The notes beneath the pieces were generated by a model that was not told the origin of the DNA, made no database searches, and saw only the letters and a list, made by a program, of their open reading frames with translations. A DNA stretch of 48,476 nt from Elysia marginata (lineage: Eukaryota > Mollusca > Gastropoda > Plakobranchidae). Below are positions 1 to 13,100 of this stretch, piece after piece (positions within the stretch are counted from its first letter, which is position 1; the number at the start of each line of letters is the position of its first letter). The stretch lies in contig BMAT01011765.1 of assembly GCA_019649035.1 (NCBI GenBank), positions 34,805-83,280 of the forward strand. Reading direction: 5' to 3'. The translations under genes were made by a program, and so were the position numbers.

Positions 1-584
1 TTAAAATTCAAAATATGTTTTAAAAGGCCTTAAAAGTCTGTAGTTTGAATTTGCATACCACCTCTGTTATAACATAGTTTTGGTCAGGGTTTAACCTTTA
101 TTACACCTTAGCAAGTCATTTACTTGTATAAGTTTTATTTTACTTAAGGCTATTGAATTTGAATGTCTTAGGATTGTGTAGATTGACCCCCCACCTAGAT
201 CTAAATATTTTTTCATTTCCATAACAAAGTATTTTTCAAATTAAGTTGTTTAGATACTAAATGGACGTTGTTTAGATACTAAATTGACATATTTTATGAA
301 ATTTCATTTTTTATCTGGGGTCTCAATCCACACACTTTTTACAATTAATAATCAGCCTCTTTAAAAACTACACCGTTGATCGGCTGGTGGTCCTGGAATT
401 TGGGAATTGGTCCTTGAAAAGTCCTGGAAAAGTACTTGAATTTCTTTCCTGATAAGGTGCAAGAACCCTTAAATGAACTGGTCAAAGGAGCAATGCCAAA
501 GATTATGAAAATCATGACATCCAGCTCATTTGGATTGATTGCAATATACTTTACTTCATAAGTTTTTATTTGTGCTCTGCCCAG
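1..584. other. Intron of the first gene, with a possible dispersed repeat
   Basis: This stretch ends in a good splice acceptor (pyrimidine-rich, then CCCAG at 580–584), so it is read as intron upstream of the first visible exon. Around 385–440 the words 'tcctggaa', 'tccttgaaaag' and 'cctggaaaag' recur, a wording I associate with dispersed DNA-transposon ends. No partner end was found. No upstream coding exon could be supported here. Confidence 0.4.
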
Positions 585-3500
585 CACCCTGAAGCTTGGT
601 GTTGATCACGTGCTACAAATGTTTGAGGGTGGATCAGTTGGCCCTGCCACTACAGACCAGCAAAGACAAGGCATTGACAGCCTCTACCGCATGGCGCATC
701 CTGAAAGGTGAGTTTTCATTGTGTGTTAAGTAAAAGGTCACTTCAGGGTGTCCTTTCGAGCAAGCTATAGAGCTGATGCTTTTATGAGTTGGGTTCATTG
801 TCTTTTTGGCAACTGTTGCATTGCTCACATCTGTCCAGTCCTATTATTAGCAAGATGAGAACATTCTTTGAAGACTTTCCCTGGTTTTTTTTTTTTTCAG
901 TTACTTGTTATTGAGGTATTTCTTGACTTTTTTTTACATAAAAAACAAAGAACATTTAGTTTAAGTGTCGTATTTAAGTAAAAATGTAAATGTTAGTGCA
1001 GATAGAAAAGAAGATGGCTTGCAGCATTTTTACTTCTACTGCCTTTGAGTGGTCTAGTTGTAGAAACTCAAATCCTTGGTAAAATAGTTTTCAAATCCCA
1101 GTTTGGCCAAATTCAAATTCTATTGCCTATGAAAAATGTTCTTAACCTACACTTCTGACCGTTGCTCAGGTGGACAATTACCGCATGACTATGTATAGGC
1201 AGTGAAAATGTTTTTATAGAGCTGCAAGTTAAGCACTTTTTTTAAAGCAGTTTTGTTTTTAAGTGTCTGAAGATACTTAACTCTTTCTGTGTCAAAGGTA
1301 ATTTTAGGTTCTGACTGGATCTCATGATTGACGGGCACGGTTATACTGAGTGTGTTGATTTCCCACCAAAAAAGGGCTTCAATACAACCATGCATGTCTA
1401 TTTCGTCGCCTGAAGTCCTAATTTTTGTTCCACAATAAAATAGTTACTTGAAAACTTGAAAGATAGAACAGCGAAACAAAATATACCGGGACCGATTCAT
1501 GGTGTAAATAGGTCAAATTTGCCTTCCGATGCCGGCTTAGAAAAAGTTAAGTTGATTGGTTGGAGGATTTCTCTAAAAAGATTTACAGGCACTCTGAATT
1601 TATAGATTAATAAGAGCAAATAACTGGATATCTACATAAAAATTATTTTCACTTTAAGCACAATTATAGCAGTCCCAAAAACAGGAATGGTATATATATG
1701 GTTGTCATGCAATAATAGCAAAAAAATTACAGAGAAACTGAACATAGCGAAAAATATATTAGTCTTTAAAGACGTTTGTGATTGCATCAGGTCGCCTGCA
1801 ACAAGCCATCAGTAATGGGGTTATGTATTTCCAAGTGCTGAGTTTATTTGAATTGGATATACTTACTATGCACATCTAGAGGTGGGAAACGGCGCAAGCA
1901 AATTGACCAAATTCACCATAATCTACCAATTGTATGTAAGAAATTCAAATTCTTTGTTTTATTTTAGAATCTGTGATCCTTTTTTGCCTTTCATATCCAG
2001 ATTTGCCTCTGGTCTAGAAAGACCTGCACCATCTTATCAACACTTCCAGCTACAAGGTCAGCCAGAGACAGGCAGACAACAAGGTTTCTTTGCACTACCT
2101 CCCAGATTTGGTCAAGCACCTGGTGTTTCCACACAAACCTCTGATCGCTTAGCTCATCCATTGCCAATTCGACCAGAACCTCGATATGCAGATGGGCCAC
2201 AGCAAACAACCTTGAATACAGATGCAACAGGAAGAAGTGGTGAAAGTGCCCCACAGAATATCATGTCCTGGATGCAGCAAAGGCTTTACAATTTAACTCA
2301 AGGGCAGACTAAGGGAGAGGAATCTCATGAGAGGCATCCATCTCAAGGTTAGATATATATACATGCATTGCATGAATTATTTTTCAAGTCTATCCAATCT
2401 TTCAAAATCATGGATTTTTCAAATTCTTAAAAATTTTAGTCAGCATAATGTCTACTCGTAAGATTTGAAAATGATTTTTTTAACAGATTCTACCCTGGCT
2501 AGCTGAAAGCCCCAGTAGGTCATAGCCTTGCTGCACTGAGCCTGCACAGCAACTTGACTATCCTGAGCTGTGTTGTTCATGAAAACCTCTCCCATTTAAA
2601 AAAAAATTTCTCTACTAATTTTCATAAACTTTTCAGATAGACCTTTTTCACAGTATTAAATATTTACCCCAAATTGGAAATTTACTAGATCTAGATCCAG
2701 CCTAGTCTCACTCTTTGCTGGTAGATCTAGAGATTCTATCTCTATTATATAAAACTACAGCTAAATCTAAATCTAAAAAAAAACCTCCTGAATCTCGGAA
2801 TCTTTTACCCTTTAATCATCATCAGACAAACGTCAACCATCATCACTGCTTGAGACAATATTTACCATCACTCTTATAAAGTCATCTACTTGACTGAAAG
2901 GTTGCTGGGTCCTTCTATTGTGCAAAGAATACTCTTAAAAATCACTTAAAATTGTCAAAAAAAAACCCCTCAAATGGAAACTTGAATTTAGAGGTTAACC
3001 CTGTTCAAGTGATCAAATGATCAACTAAAGTGTGTTTTCTCACAAGACACCAACTTCTAGTTGTAAAAATACACATGATGTTGTTTCCTCACAATACTCG
3101 TACGGAGGCACTTAACAAACAAAAGCAAACACAAAAATAAAAAATCTCTAAAAAAAACCATCAGTATTTTAAAGCTATCATTCTTAGATGCTAATGTAGG
3201 CTGAATACAGTCCAGTCCCCCATGGGCTCACAAAATTAAATTTTGAATTATACCAAATTGGACTTCACAGTTTACATTTTGTAGGAAGGATACAATTGAT
3301 AATCTGAATTTGGTCCAAATTAAACAAATTTTTAAAGAATCTAGGTTTTAATTATCTGATTTAGACTGCGTTCTAACTGTCAGTTATTTCAATGAATTTT
3401 TTCCGGACTAAATTTGACAGCATGCAGAATTTTCTTAGAAGTTTGTTTTTAGTTTTTACAGTTTGTAAGAAAAATAAAAGCTTTTCTCCTCTTTTTTATC

Positions 3501-5061
3501 ATCATATTTTTATTCAGAAACTGGTCTTGACAATCGCTTGACAGCTGCCACGTTAGAGGAGCACAATCAAAGGTTGAGTCCCATTGATCGCAGGTTATGG
3601 CGTAGCATGCAAGAATCCCCTTTTGAAGTTGCTGCTGAGCCTTATTACTCAGACTCGGAAATTGAAATGAGTCACCGTCAGTCTAGAAAACGTAGCAGAA
3701 AAGGTCTAAAATCTATTCTGAAACATGGCAAAGGTAGGGCCAGCCAAAGAGTTTGGCAGACCAGTACTCCTACAAGGGAAGAATACTATCAAGATTTAGA
3801 TGATGAAAGAAGTCAAAGACCTTACAGCAGTGGGCAGGAGAGAAAGGGAAGAGCTAGAAGGAAAAGTGAGAGCGACAAATATATTGATCCAAGAGGAAGT
3901 TACAGAAATTCGCAAAGATCGCAAGAGGATAGGAGCAAAAGAGTGAGGTCGGCAACCCCCAAAGAACGCCGTGAAAAAAGGAGATCTTGGCAAGAGGAGG
4001 CAGACGATGAAGGAAATGATTCAAGGTACAGCATGTCTGACTACTTTAGGAAAAAGTCACAAATGCCACGTCTGCCAAAATCACCACAGAGGGGATCAAG
4101 AGAGACGGTAAGAAGCAGAGGACAGCATGACAGTCAATCCTCCAAGCACTCAACTCTTTTTTCAGTGCCTATTCCTGAAACTAGTGACAGTTGGGGTCAG
4201 AGGACACAAGAAAAATCTTCCTCAACACCAAGATCAAAACCTTTATCACAAGGTGAAGAGCTTTTAGAAATAGATATAGAAACTAGCTCTGTAGCTTCTA
4301 GTGATCTCAACATGAGGCAGGATTTGTCACCAGATCCAGTACAAAAGCGAGGAAAGAGTCATGAAACTTGGAACACTGCAAGGTCATACTCCCCATCGTC
4401 CATGAGGAGAGCTTATAGGAGCAAGAAGAAAGATAGACGTAGTAGAAGCCTTGAGGAACCTCCTCGGGGACAAGAGCAGATGTTTAGCAGGTCTACAAGG
4501 TCTACTTCTCAAGAGGAGGAGACAAGGTTAAGGACACTAGAACCTGACACTGATATCTCTGGCACTTCAAATCTTCAACGACATGGGCATGATCGCAGTA
4601 AAATGCATGTCAGCTCCAGAGAAATTCCCTCATCAAACCGTTCAGGACAAGTGGATGGCTCACACTCACAGTCTCGCAAAGGGCCTTCTCAACCATATGC
4701 CAGTGTTGCGCAATCAAGTGGTGCAACTACCAGTGGCATACCTTCACACTACGCCACAAGGGGGTCAGGTTTCCCCAACCAGACCAATCGGCTTCATGTC
4801 TCAGACATCTCATTGTCACGCCAGGCTGCAAAGGGAGGTGATGTGACCCAAAAAGAGTTTTTCCAAGGCACTGAGTTATCATCCACTTCTCTCAGCTCCA
4901 TAGAAGATGATGAAAATAATGGGGCTTTTGCTGAATCATCAAACAACAATCAGATGAGATGCCTCAATGAAGACCTTTTCTCTACTGGCATTGCATCACT
5001 GGATGTGAAAATTGCAAATCTGCAAAAAAAAATTGACAGAGCAAAGGCTATATTTTCATGA
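585..5061 (+). CDS. Unrecognised Arg/Ser-rich protein with C-terminal coiled coil (3' part of gene; exons 585–707, 2001–2347, 3518–5061)
   Basis: Three exons join in frame across GT–AG introns of phase 2 and phase 1, giving about 670 residues. The 5' end lies outside the window. The first exon encodes a compact segment (LKLGVDHVLQMFEGG...QGIDSLYRMAHPER) that looks like part of a folded or helical region. The second is rich in Gln and Pro. The 1.5-kb third exon is strongly hydrophilic, with many RS, RR, KR and SP/TP pairs (SPIDRR, TPKERREKR, SPQRGS), so it is probably disordered and phosphorylated. The last 30 residues (LDVKIANLQKKIDRAKAIF) form a heptad-like amphipathic helix, a likely short coiled coil. 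The stop is TGA at 5059–5061. I recognise no family. A centrosomal, cytoskeletal or RNA-associated role would be a guess from composition only. The exon chain itself is well supported by frame and splice sites. Confidence 0.8.
708..2000. other. Intron of the first gene
   Basis: Donor GTGAGT at 708 and acceptor TATCCAG ending at 2000. The sequence is AT-rich and unremarkable. A weak tRNA-like pair of boxes near 1050–1105 is noted among the rejected items. Confidence 0.7.
2348..3517. other. Intron of the first gene
   Basis: Donor GTTAGA at 2348 and acceptor TTATTCAG ending at 3517, preceded by a T-rich tract. It contains AGATCTAGATC words at about 2686–2735. No coding potential is seen. Confidence 0.7.
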
Positions 5062-6242
5062 ATTTACTTAAATAAATAGTCAAGAGTCTTTGAAAATCTT
5101 TTTTTTTTATTTTGTATTGATTTGGCATGTTAGTGCTTTTTCTTTGTTACCCATGCACAATTATAGCCATAATTATTGTAGAAATTTTGTCTATTGCATT
5201 TTCAAAATACTTTATATTTAACACATTAGCTGTTTAAGGCAATATATTGTACATGTATTTTGTGCTATGATGCCAAACTCCACTTAAATACAGGCAGCAA
5301 AACATTTTTTACAGGACTGTTTTAGATTTTTTTCGAATTACATTGACATCTTTAAATTATTTAACAATTCCTTATCAAGCTTATAGGCTAGCTGTTTATT
5401 TGTCTCCTGCTTTTTATCCTTCTTGATCTTATTCCCATTTGACTCAGAAGAAAGCATTTATAACTTTTAAAAGGTACCCTTGCCCTAAAATCTATAAAAG
5501 TGTTTCCCGACAAGTTCATAACAAATGTTGTCAGCTGACAGAGGTTTTATTTGATTTGAAAGAATTCAGACACACAAACAGCCATTCAGTCCATAAATAT
5601 TCTTTATCTTGCACAGTCCAGTTGAGATATTTTGAACCCCAGGGGAACAAAATTTAACTCTGACTCATCCAAAAATTGAATTATCAGTATACAGTGCAAA
5701 AGAAGGTGAAAGCCTGTAATCTGAATACAGTATGAATCATGCAAGAATTGGAGTCCAGATTATTTAGAATCAACTAGACGTCAGCATGAAACTAAGTTCA
5801 GATCCTCTGGCTTGTCCTTATGATCTCATCCTAATTAAAGCTTACGTTGCCATTCCTCAAAATGTTTTTCCCTTCATCAATGGGAGACCAATTACATGCG
5901 AAAGAAAATACATATTTTTGTTCATTATGCATATTCCTCAATGAGGATTGAATGGACTTTCATAAATGGTTTTGTTTAGATCATGGACATTGTTAGTCGA
6001 ATTTTTATTTAAGTTCATTTCAGTTTATATGCCAATTAAATTTTTTTTGCAATTTTACCTATATTTTTTTAAAAATCAGCAATTTTGACTGAACTGATGC
6101 AATGCTTTTGTGCAGCTGATATTCTAAACCTTCCGTCCAAAAAATCTTTTTAGTTAATGTAGTTTTTTGTTGAATGTGGCCTTGGTTTCTTCCATTCTCC
6201 CTTTTATATATTATTTTGTTTGACTATGAAAGTGATAATAAA
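5062..6242 (+). other. Probable 3' UTR of the first gene, ending at AATAAA 6237–6242
   Basis: This AT-rich stretch follows the stop codon without a recognisable gene. A second canonical AATAAA sits at 6237–6242. The small open frames here are short and unrecognised. The UTR extent is inferred from the signal, not observed. Confidence 0.4.
5071..5076 (+). terminator. Proximal AATAAA poly(A) signal of the first gene
   Basis: A canonical AATAAA lies only ten bases after the stop codon and is followed by a T-rich stretch. If used, the 3' UTR would be very short. Confidence 0.35.
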
Positions 6243-6268
6243 GAATGATACAGTGGAGACCTCATATT

Positions 6269-8002
6269 AGAGCTGCCAACCCGTACGTTTTCCCGTATTT
6301 TGTACGCTTTTTCGTCCAAAATACGCTGGTACGATTTTCCTATGAAAAATACGACTTTCCGGTCTTTTTATCCCACTAATGACACTATGAAACTCGCGAT
6401 ATACGTTACGTACGTTCAACTTCCGTACCATAGGTCTAGCAGGAAGCAGCTATTCATGCACATGCGCACAAAGATAACCGTGACGATACAGTATATCGAT
6501 TTCGTATTGTTTTTCGGCTTTATTTTTCCACCGTTAGTTCTAGTAATATCGAAATCGCGTTCCCGATACCGCCATCTTTACCGATATAAACAATGTTTTT
6601 CATCAAATTCCTGGAATTTTGCTCTAGCGAACTGGGCATTGTATCTCTTCCGCACGATCTATAAATTTACTAAAGACCGCGAGCTAAGTAGCCTAATGCA
6701 GATCTAAGTGAAGTCATCGGGCAAGATCTAGATATCGATCGTTGAATCTGTGTCAAGTAAAGGTCAAGTGTACTCCGTGAGCTAGATCTAGATCTAAATC
6801 TAATGTCACTTGTCAATCGGAAAATCAAAGTAACAAAGTAGCCTACTCATGCTGTTACTACTAGGATACTTGATTATCAAAAGCGTGTTTGTGCTTATGT
6901 TTAGGGTTGCGAGCCTGATTTTTAAAATTTCCCATGTACGCTAATTAATGGATCTATTACCGCCTACTGCACAGTCTGACCTCTAACCTTTGTCAGACTC
7001 CGTTCTGGACTAGATTTAGATCTAGATTAGTATTATGTAACAGTATGACTAGAAATTTAGATTCTACTAGTCTTATTTAAATTAATTTTAATTAAACTTA
7101 TTTAAAGGGAAAGTTAGGTCTTATAAAATACAGGCAATTTTGGATAGTTTGAATATAAACCCACAGGGCATGGTCTTAAATGACGATAAAATTAAGTTGA
7201 AAGATCATTTATGCTACAGTACACATACAATTAGAATTTTTAGGGGTTTGTAGAGATTTCTGCTCTGAGGTGCCTCTTTTGAGCCTAATTTGAGTTTGAA
7301 ATTGAGCTACTCATCATTGTCCTTCATTTCTTCAATTATTTTTGTTACTATTAATTACCCATTACCCTTCATTTTGTCAGTATTGTATCTCTCTGCAGAG
7401 GACCCTTTATTTCTAGAAATGAGGTACATGTAGAATTTGTTAACTTAAAGTTTAGGCTTTGCTGGGGTGACATCCTGTTGTGGAAATCCTTTCCAAAAAG
7501 ATATACCTTACTGTCAGTGTCTGTGATTTAATTAAAATGGTTTTTTTTTCCTACTAGGTACACATTAAATAGGCCTAGATGTATTTGAAAAATTTTCAGA
7601 GAACGAGAATTAATTTTCAGGCACTAGATGATTAACTTAAAGCCTAATTCTAATAAAAGGATGAAACAATCTACACTGACAGTAACAATAACCAGGACAT
7701 TTGGTAATTATTCTGCATCGTGCACCATACAATACTGTGTGATAGTAATATTAATTATTATATAACTGTTAGATAGCTATTTTTTAAACCGAGCAACTGG
7801 GCACCCTAGCGTTTATAATTATTCTTATTAATTCTTACATTTTCTGTGCGTATAGGAATACCAAAACAATGTTGCACTTTTTGGGGTTAGCTTGTAGTTG
7901 GGTGCAATTTTTAGCCGTAGGTTGAAAATATTCCTTTTTGTTGAAAAATACTCTTTTTGGGGGTGGCTTGTACACTTTTCTCTAGTGCTGGGTGGGCAGC
8001 TC
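6269..8002. mobile_element. Candidate non-autonomous hAT-like DNA transposon
   Basis: The left end reads AGAGCTGCCAACCC (6269–6282). The right end reads GGGTGGGCAGCTCT (7989–8002), its near-perfect inverse. The 8 bases outside each end are ctcatatt and gtcataat, which match at six of eight positions, as expected for a decayed 8-bp hAT target duplication. The left interior is GC-richer than its surroundings, with repeated words such as cccgta, gtacg and atacga. It also carries AGATCTAG words at 6721–6800. No transposase is readable. The hAT assignment rests on terminus style and the duplication length only. Confidence 0.4.
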
Positions 8003-9367
8003 TGTCATAATTTGAATCTGTTAGAACTAAGCAATAACATTGAACAAATAGAACTCAAATTATACACATAAGGTCAAATTTTTTTTATCTGACAATTTTA
8101 TACATACGGCCAGAGATTACTACTCCCTCTTGCACACGCCAATTCTATGAGCCAGTGATGTGTGGCTTATGGGTAGACAACTTTGCTCAAAGTGTGTTCA
8201 TATTTAAAGAAATCATGTTTCAGAGAAATAAAGCTACTAGGGAATAGTCAAGGCTACAGGTTACATGGAAAATTTTAAATTTAAGAAAGTTTAAGAGCAT
8301 TACATGTAAATATGAGTTCACTCTAACAAAGCCTAAGCTTGCGCCGTAGAAAACTTTGAATTGCTTGTATGAAAACTTTGGGTTACATGACTTTGATTTG
8401 GGAGGTTAGCACTGTATGTGTTTCGTGTATTTTGAGAGGTTTTCACTGCATGTCTTTTGTGTATGTGTAGGAGCTTCCTCTCATCCATAGAATCACAGAA
8501 TATTGGTATATAAAATTAGTCTGTTTCACTATTTGAGATTTTGAGTTAGGGTAAAATTTAATGTGATATCAAATATTATGTGAAAAAAATTCTTATGACA
8601 GATGATTAAAAAAAAAAAACAGCAGTGGCTGCAATTTCTTTTGAGTGGCAGCCCTGATGTATACAAGATTTGATAAAGGGAAGAGATACATATCTGGGAC
8701 CGTTTTCTAGTCAGATTTGAGAAATCTGTTTGATTTTGGTCAAGTATAAGAATGCTTTTACTTAAGCCATAGTAACAAGAAAGTAAAGAAACTTTCTTAT
8801 GTTACCTCAGGCTCATAGATATCATGTAATAGCTCAATGAAATAGTAAATTGTGGTTGTTCCTGAGAGGAAGAAACCATTTTCTTTTACTGGAAATATAG
8901 TGTTAAAGAAAATAGTACATACATGTATTTTCAATTTTGTCTAGTCTGATAGGCATAACCTTTTACCACAAAAAAACCCCAACCATTAATTGTATAATTT
9001 TATACACTTCTTGTTGTGAAGTTATTCATTCCTCAAAGATTTATTTTATGTGTGAAATATTAACACCCGTAAGAAGGATTTTGTTTTCATTTAATTGTTG
9101 CTATTTTAAACAAGTGAAAGATAAAGTATTTTTATTTTTGTATTTTTTTAACATACACACGTATATTTTACGTAAGTTTAAATTAATAGCAGTACATATC
9201 AATTGATTTTTATTATATACTGATAACCACACCACTATTAGTATTATTCAAATTAAATTTTTGAGGAAATTTTTTTATCCTCAACCTATTACTTAAAATC
9301 CATACCAAAAATGTTTTATTGAATTGAATGATTGTGGATGACAAAAGTGCTTCTGTTTTTTTGCAAA
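8003..9367. other. Intergenic, no gene seen
   Basis: AT-rich sequence. A single 'gagtggcagccctgatg' at about 8643–8659 resembles an isolated end of the same GGGCTGCCA-type element family. Nothing else could be supported. Confidence 0.5.
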
Positions 9368-9369
9368 TA

Positions 9370-10891
9370 CAGTCGATGCTGCATAAGTCGATTTTATATC
9401 AAGTCGATCTTTTTACTTGGCTCCTCCCCCTTCAGATAACAAAAATATAAGCGCCAGCACATAAGTCGATTTTCATATAAGTCGATCTTAGAAAATCTCA
9501 TGCTGCAATAAATATGCCGATATTCCTTAGCACCGGTCCTTCTGAACCACACTAAAAGTATAAGTTGATCTTAGAAAAGCTCATGCTGCAATAAATATGA
9601 CAATATTCCTTAGCTCCGGTCCTTATGAACCGCACTAAAGCTAGACAGATCGAGTCTACACCATACCCATCGCCATATAAAGACCCAAGAGAACCTGAGG
9701 AGATAATAACCCGACCCAAGTCACCATATAAGAATTCCCGAGAACCTTAGGAGATGTTAAACAACCTTGAAAGCGGGAGACAATAAATCCCTAAAACCAC
9801 ACTCTTACACCAGTCTTTGTAATCGACAGTGTTGAAAGGTCTACAGAAGTGGCTATGCGTAACCCACAAGACTAGGATGATTAAGTAAACAAAGTGTCTA
9901 GACAAAACATCTCTTTCTGTCTGACTGGTCAAAGCTTCCTCCCTCCCACCCCTCTCTCACTATGAACAAGCTAGGCTTGGCATGCCAGGGTTAGTGGCCC
10001 AGCGTGCGCCGCACAGCTGGAGCCATCTGGCCTGTGTAGGTGGGTGTGATTCTGGAGGAATGTGCGATCTCTATCACTATCACACTGCAGTAATGTTAAT
10101 TGTAATATGACTGGTCTCGTGTATTAATCTGTTATGGGGCACACGCTCTGTGTTCCAGATGCGTTATGCCTTACATGATTGAATCTGACTGATAGAAGCC
10201 CCTCACCCCTCCCATCCCATCTCCGGGATTCTCCCCAAAATGATACTGAAGTGAAACTGAAAGAATGAGAGGTTAGTGCGAGAGTAATCATGCTAGATCC
10301 TATCACAGAGTTTAGTCATTGTAATGTTGAGAGAGCTAGATCTAAAGAATATCATATCGTCACTTGACTGAAAACAGCAGGCGCAGAAACATTCCGTCAG
10401 AGTTAAATTATCTTGAGTTGCACTACAGTGTCGATCTAATCTACCATCTAGCCTACGAAGACAATAGGAGACCAACAACTTCAAGTAGAGCTTCCTGAGT
10501 TTAAACTTTAATCATGGCAGGCAGGGCATTAACAACCCTGACACTTATGCGAAAAATTGAACCAACGGACAAATTACCGTACTGTAATTCTTTTGTAATT
10601 CATAATATATGATTTTACTGTTAATTACAATATTCCTTTAAAAATCTAAATTACGTGTTTTAATGGATGTTTTTTAATTAAAATGAGTGAAAAATAAAAA
10701 ATAAATAAATAAACAACGTCAACAACAACAAAATAAACAGCAAATACTCAGAGAAAATTATACAGATGAAGCCCATATGCTCAAATTTTTTAATCAAGGG
10801 AGATAAACCAGCTATTACTTAACTCGATTTTTCACTTAAGTCGATCTTAGTAGTTATGTCCCCTGGAAATCGACTTAAGCAGTGTTGACTG
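9370..10891. mobile_element. Non-autonomous DNA transposon with pogo/Tigger-type ends
   Basis: The left end begins CAGTCGATGCTGCATAAGTC at 9370. The right end, read in reverse complement from 10891, begins CAGTCAACACTGCTTAAGTC. These inverted repeats agree at about 21 of the first 25 positions. Both ends are flanked by TA (9368–9369 and 10892–10893), the target site of Tc1/mariner/pogo elements. Inside, GTCGAT words recur near both ends as subterminal repeats. Two tandem duplications are present (83-bp period at 9478–9641; a roughly 50-bp period at 9672–9755). The interior of about 1.5 kb carries no readable transposase, so the copy is non-autonomous. The pogo/Tigger label comes from the CAGTCRA-type terminus and TA site. 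Confidence 0.65.
9478..9641. repeat. Tandem duplication, 83-bp period, two copies
   Basis: The unit running from 'ataagtcgatcttagaaaa' to 'gaaccacactaaaa' is repeated 83 bases later with a few substitutions (gtcgat to gttgat, cttctgaacc to cttatgaacc). It lies inside the TIR-bounded element, next to its left end. Confidence 0.8.
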
Positions 10892-10893
10892 TA

Positions 10894-13100
10894 TTCTTTA
10901 GTCCTAGAAGTGTCTCATATAATTTTTGCATCGTAATTCCATTAGCTTTAGTGCTAAAAATGAAAGTCTTGTTAGGCTGACACTTTGGGGGTTAAACATT
11001 TTTTTTAAACAGTTATACTCGTGTAATCATTCAAAGAAGTTTTACATCTTTAGATGCATATTTTAAGTCAAGGGAACTAGCGATGTCATCTGTCTGTGAA
11101 TTATATAAATACGCATAGCCTATTTTAAATTTCATTATTTGCAAATATATTTTTCTATCTATCATATAGAAAATGCCACATTAGATGATTAGTAGTTAAA
11201 ATATTTGGTAATATGGGAGCTTTAATAAAAAAGCATTATTAAATATTTTTTGTTCAAAAAGAATTTCTTGTTATATGTGTAACAAAAACTGTTATTCCCA
11301 AACCAAGTATCAAAGAGGAACATTTTAAAAGGGGAGTGAGGAATTTAAGATAAATTTTACCATCAATTGATCAGCCAGTCAGTTAAGGCAGCAACTGCTA
11401 ATTTCATACCTTAAATTTTTCAATCATAAGCAATGGGGATGACCTATGTGATGAGACAGAAAAGATGAAAAAGAGGGGTCTATATGCATTCCTGAATGTG
11501 CGTAAGTTTGAGATGTTTTGATAAGGAGTTTTTGACGTTTTTTTTTTCAACTATTAGGTTTGTGGCCACCTCTGTTGTCTTTATAAATGGATTGCACTTT
11601 TGCATCTACAGTACATGTGTATTTTAATGGAATTAAAGGCGTAAGGCCAAAGAGAGGGGCAAGGATTAGAGAATTGAGTGGTGATCTCTAATATTTTTCC
11701 CTTTATTTTGTTAGATATTTTAGGTTTTTTTTCTAATTTACCATAAACCTTCAAAATTATGGAAACTCAGTGAGGTAGATTAAGTTTACTTATAATAATA
11801 TTTATTTATATTCCAAAGCAGCTCTGAATTACTATTTACATGCACAAGACAGATACTGGTTTAACTGGTTTATGCACCAACAAAATATCATTTCAAAATG
11901 AAATTCAATAAATTCTCCAAATTAAATGTCTCTGAGCAAGTAATCATTGCTTTGGTTTAGTTTGTCTCTTTTTTAACTATAATACAAGTATTACCATATA
12001 TTACAAGTATAAAAACATGTTGTCTTAAATTATTCATTGTAATTTCTTAAAGTAAAATTCAAGCCATAAAAGTGTAAAATACCTATCCATCTGTAATTTT
12101 TTAAAGAGTTAATATTTTAATAGCTACAAGTACAAGGCATTTTCATCACTCTTAGAGACTCTTTTCTGCTGATGGTGTAAATAGCCTGAAGCAAGTACAT
12201 GTACCTGTATGTTTTCATTTTTCTAAACAGAAAAAGCTTGCAGGTGTATGTGAGTATCGGTACCGTACTTTTAACTTAAAATCCCTTGGAATGCAAAAAT
12301 TATCTCAATTAAATCAGCTTTGGTACAGTCAGTCTTTATCATCATCGTCAATGCTCTTCACCCTTGACAGGGATAAGAAGTTCTTGTTTTGGGCAAGTTT
12401 TCCTTACTTTTCCTGTTGTTGCGATCAACAGACCATTTTCATATCTCTAATGGCCTACCCTGCCTCTTTTCCCTCATAGTTTCTATTGCATCTGTTTATG
12501 TTATTGTATGGCCTCCTAAGTTTGTGTCCAATCCAACACCCATCTTCTCAATCCTGTTTATTCTTGGACTGGTTTCTATCCTGTCTGATTCCTGACCTTG
12601 CAATGCCATCTGTCTATGAATAGCATCATAAGAAAATAAAAGTAATTGATGCGCCAAAACAATCTTGGTATAAACTCCTATTTTGGTGTATCCAATAATG
12701 GCAATATGGTCTAACTCTAAACAAGGTTTCACTGTAATAACATGTATTTGAATTTGAGCCTGGGAACAGGGGCTGTTGGATTTGGAATGATTGACATACA
12801 TTAACACATTAACGCAAAGTTTTATAATTGTGCCTTTATAGTTTATTAGTCTATGACAAAACTGTTTGAATGCTCATACATGTAGATGAAAAGTTCAACT
12901 GATTGTGTGTGTGTGTTGTGTTTTAGTTACAATTTTATTCATACAGTTATATTTATTGTACAATGGGAAATGGGAAAGAAGATCCTTTCACTGGTATCTT
13001 TTTATTAAAACTTTGTAACAGTATTTACTTTTCATTAGTTGCTTGAATTTGTATGTTGTGCATTGTACTGAATGCAAGTGTATACTCTGTGGTATACTAG
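10894..13100. other. Intergenic, no gene seen
   Basis: AT-rich sequence. The stretch 12300–12800 has a somewhat more even composition and short open frames on both strands, the longest 103 codons on the minus strand. None has a recognisable domain, so it is most likely a decayed repeat. Confidence 0.5.

Noticed and set aside
585..707. Similarity of LKLGVDHVLQMFEGG to the LKLNVAPLAVFQMLK helix of MOZART2 (MZT2)
   Set aside because: Only a few residues agree, a gap is needed, and the rest of the protein is unlike MZT2 in length and composition.
1045..1110. tRNA-like A and B boxes (tggtctagttg; ttttcaaatccc), a possible SINE head
   Set aside because: The B box departs from GGTTCGANNCC and no SINE body or tail follows. 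Too weak to list.
6300..6707. 135-codon plus-strand open frame near the hAT-like left end
   Set aside because: Low-complexity Tyr/Arg/Phe composition, no domain, and it overlaps the transposon terminus.
12496..12807. 103-codon minus-strand open frame
   Set aside because: No recognisable domain and biased composition, with open frames on both strands. More likely a decayed repeat.
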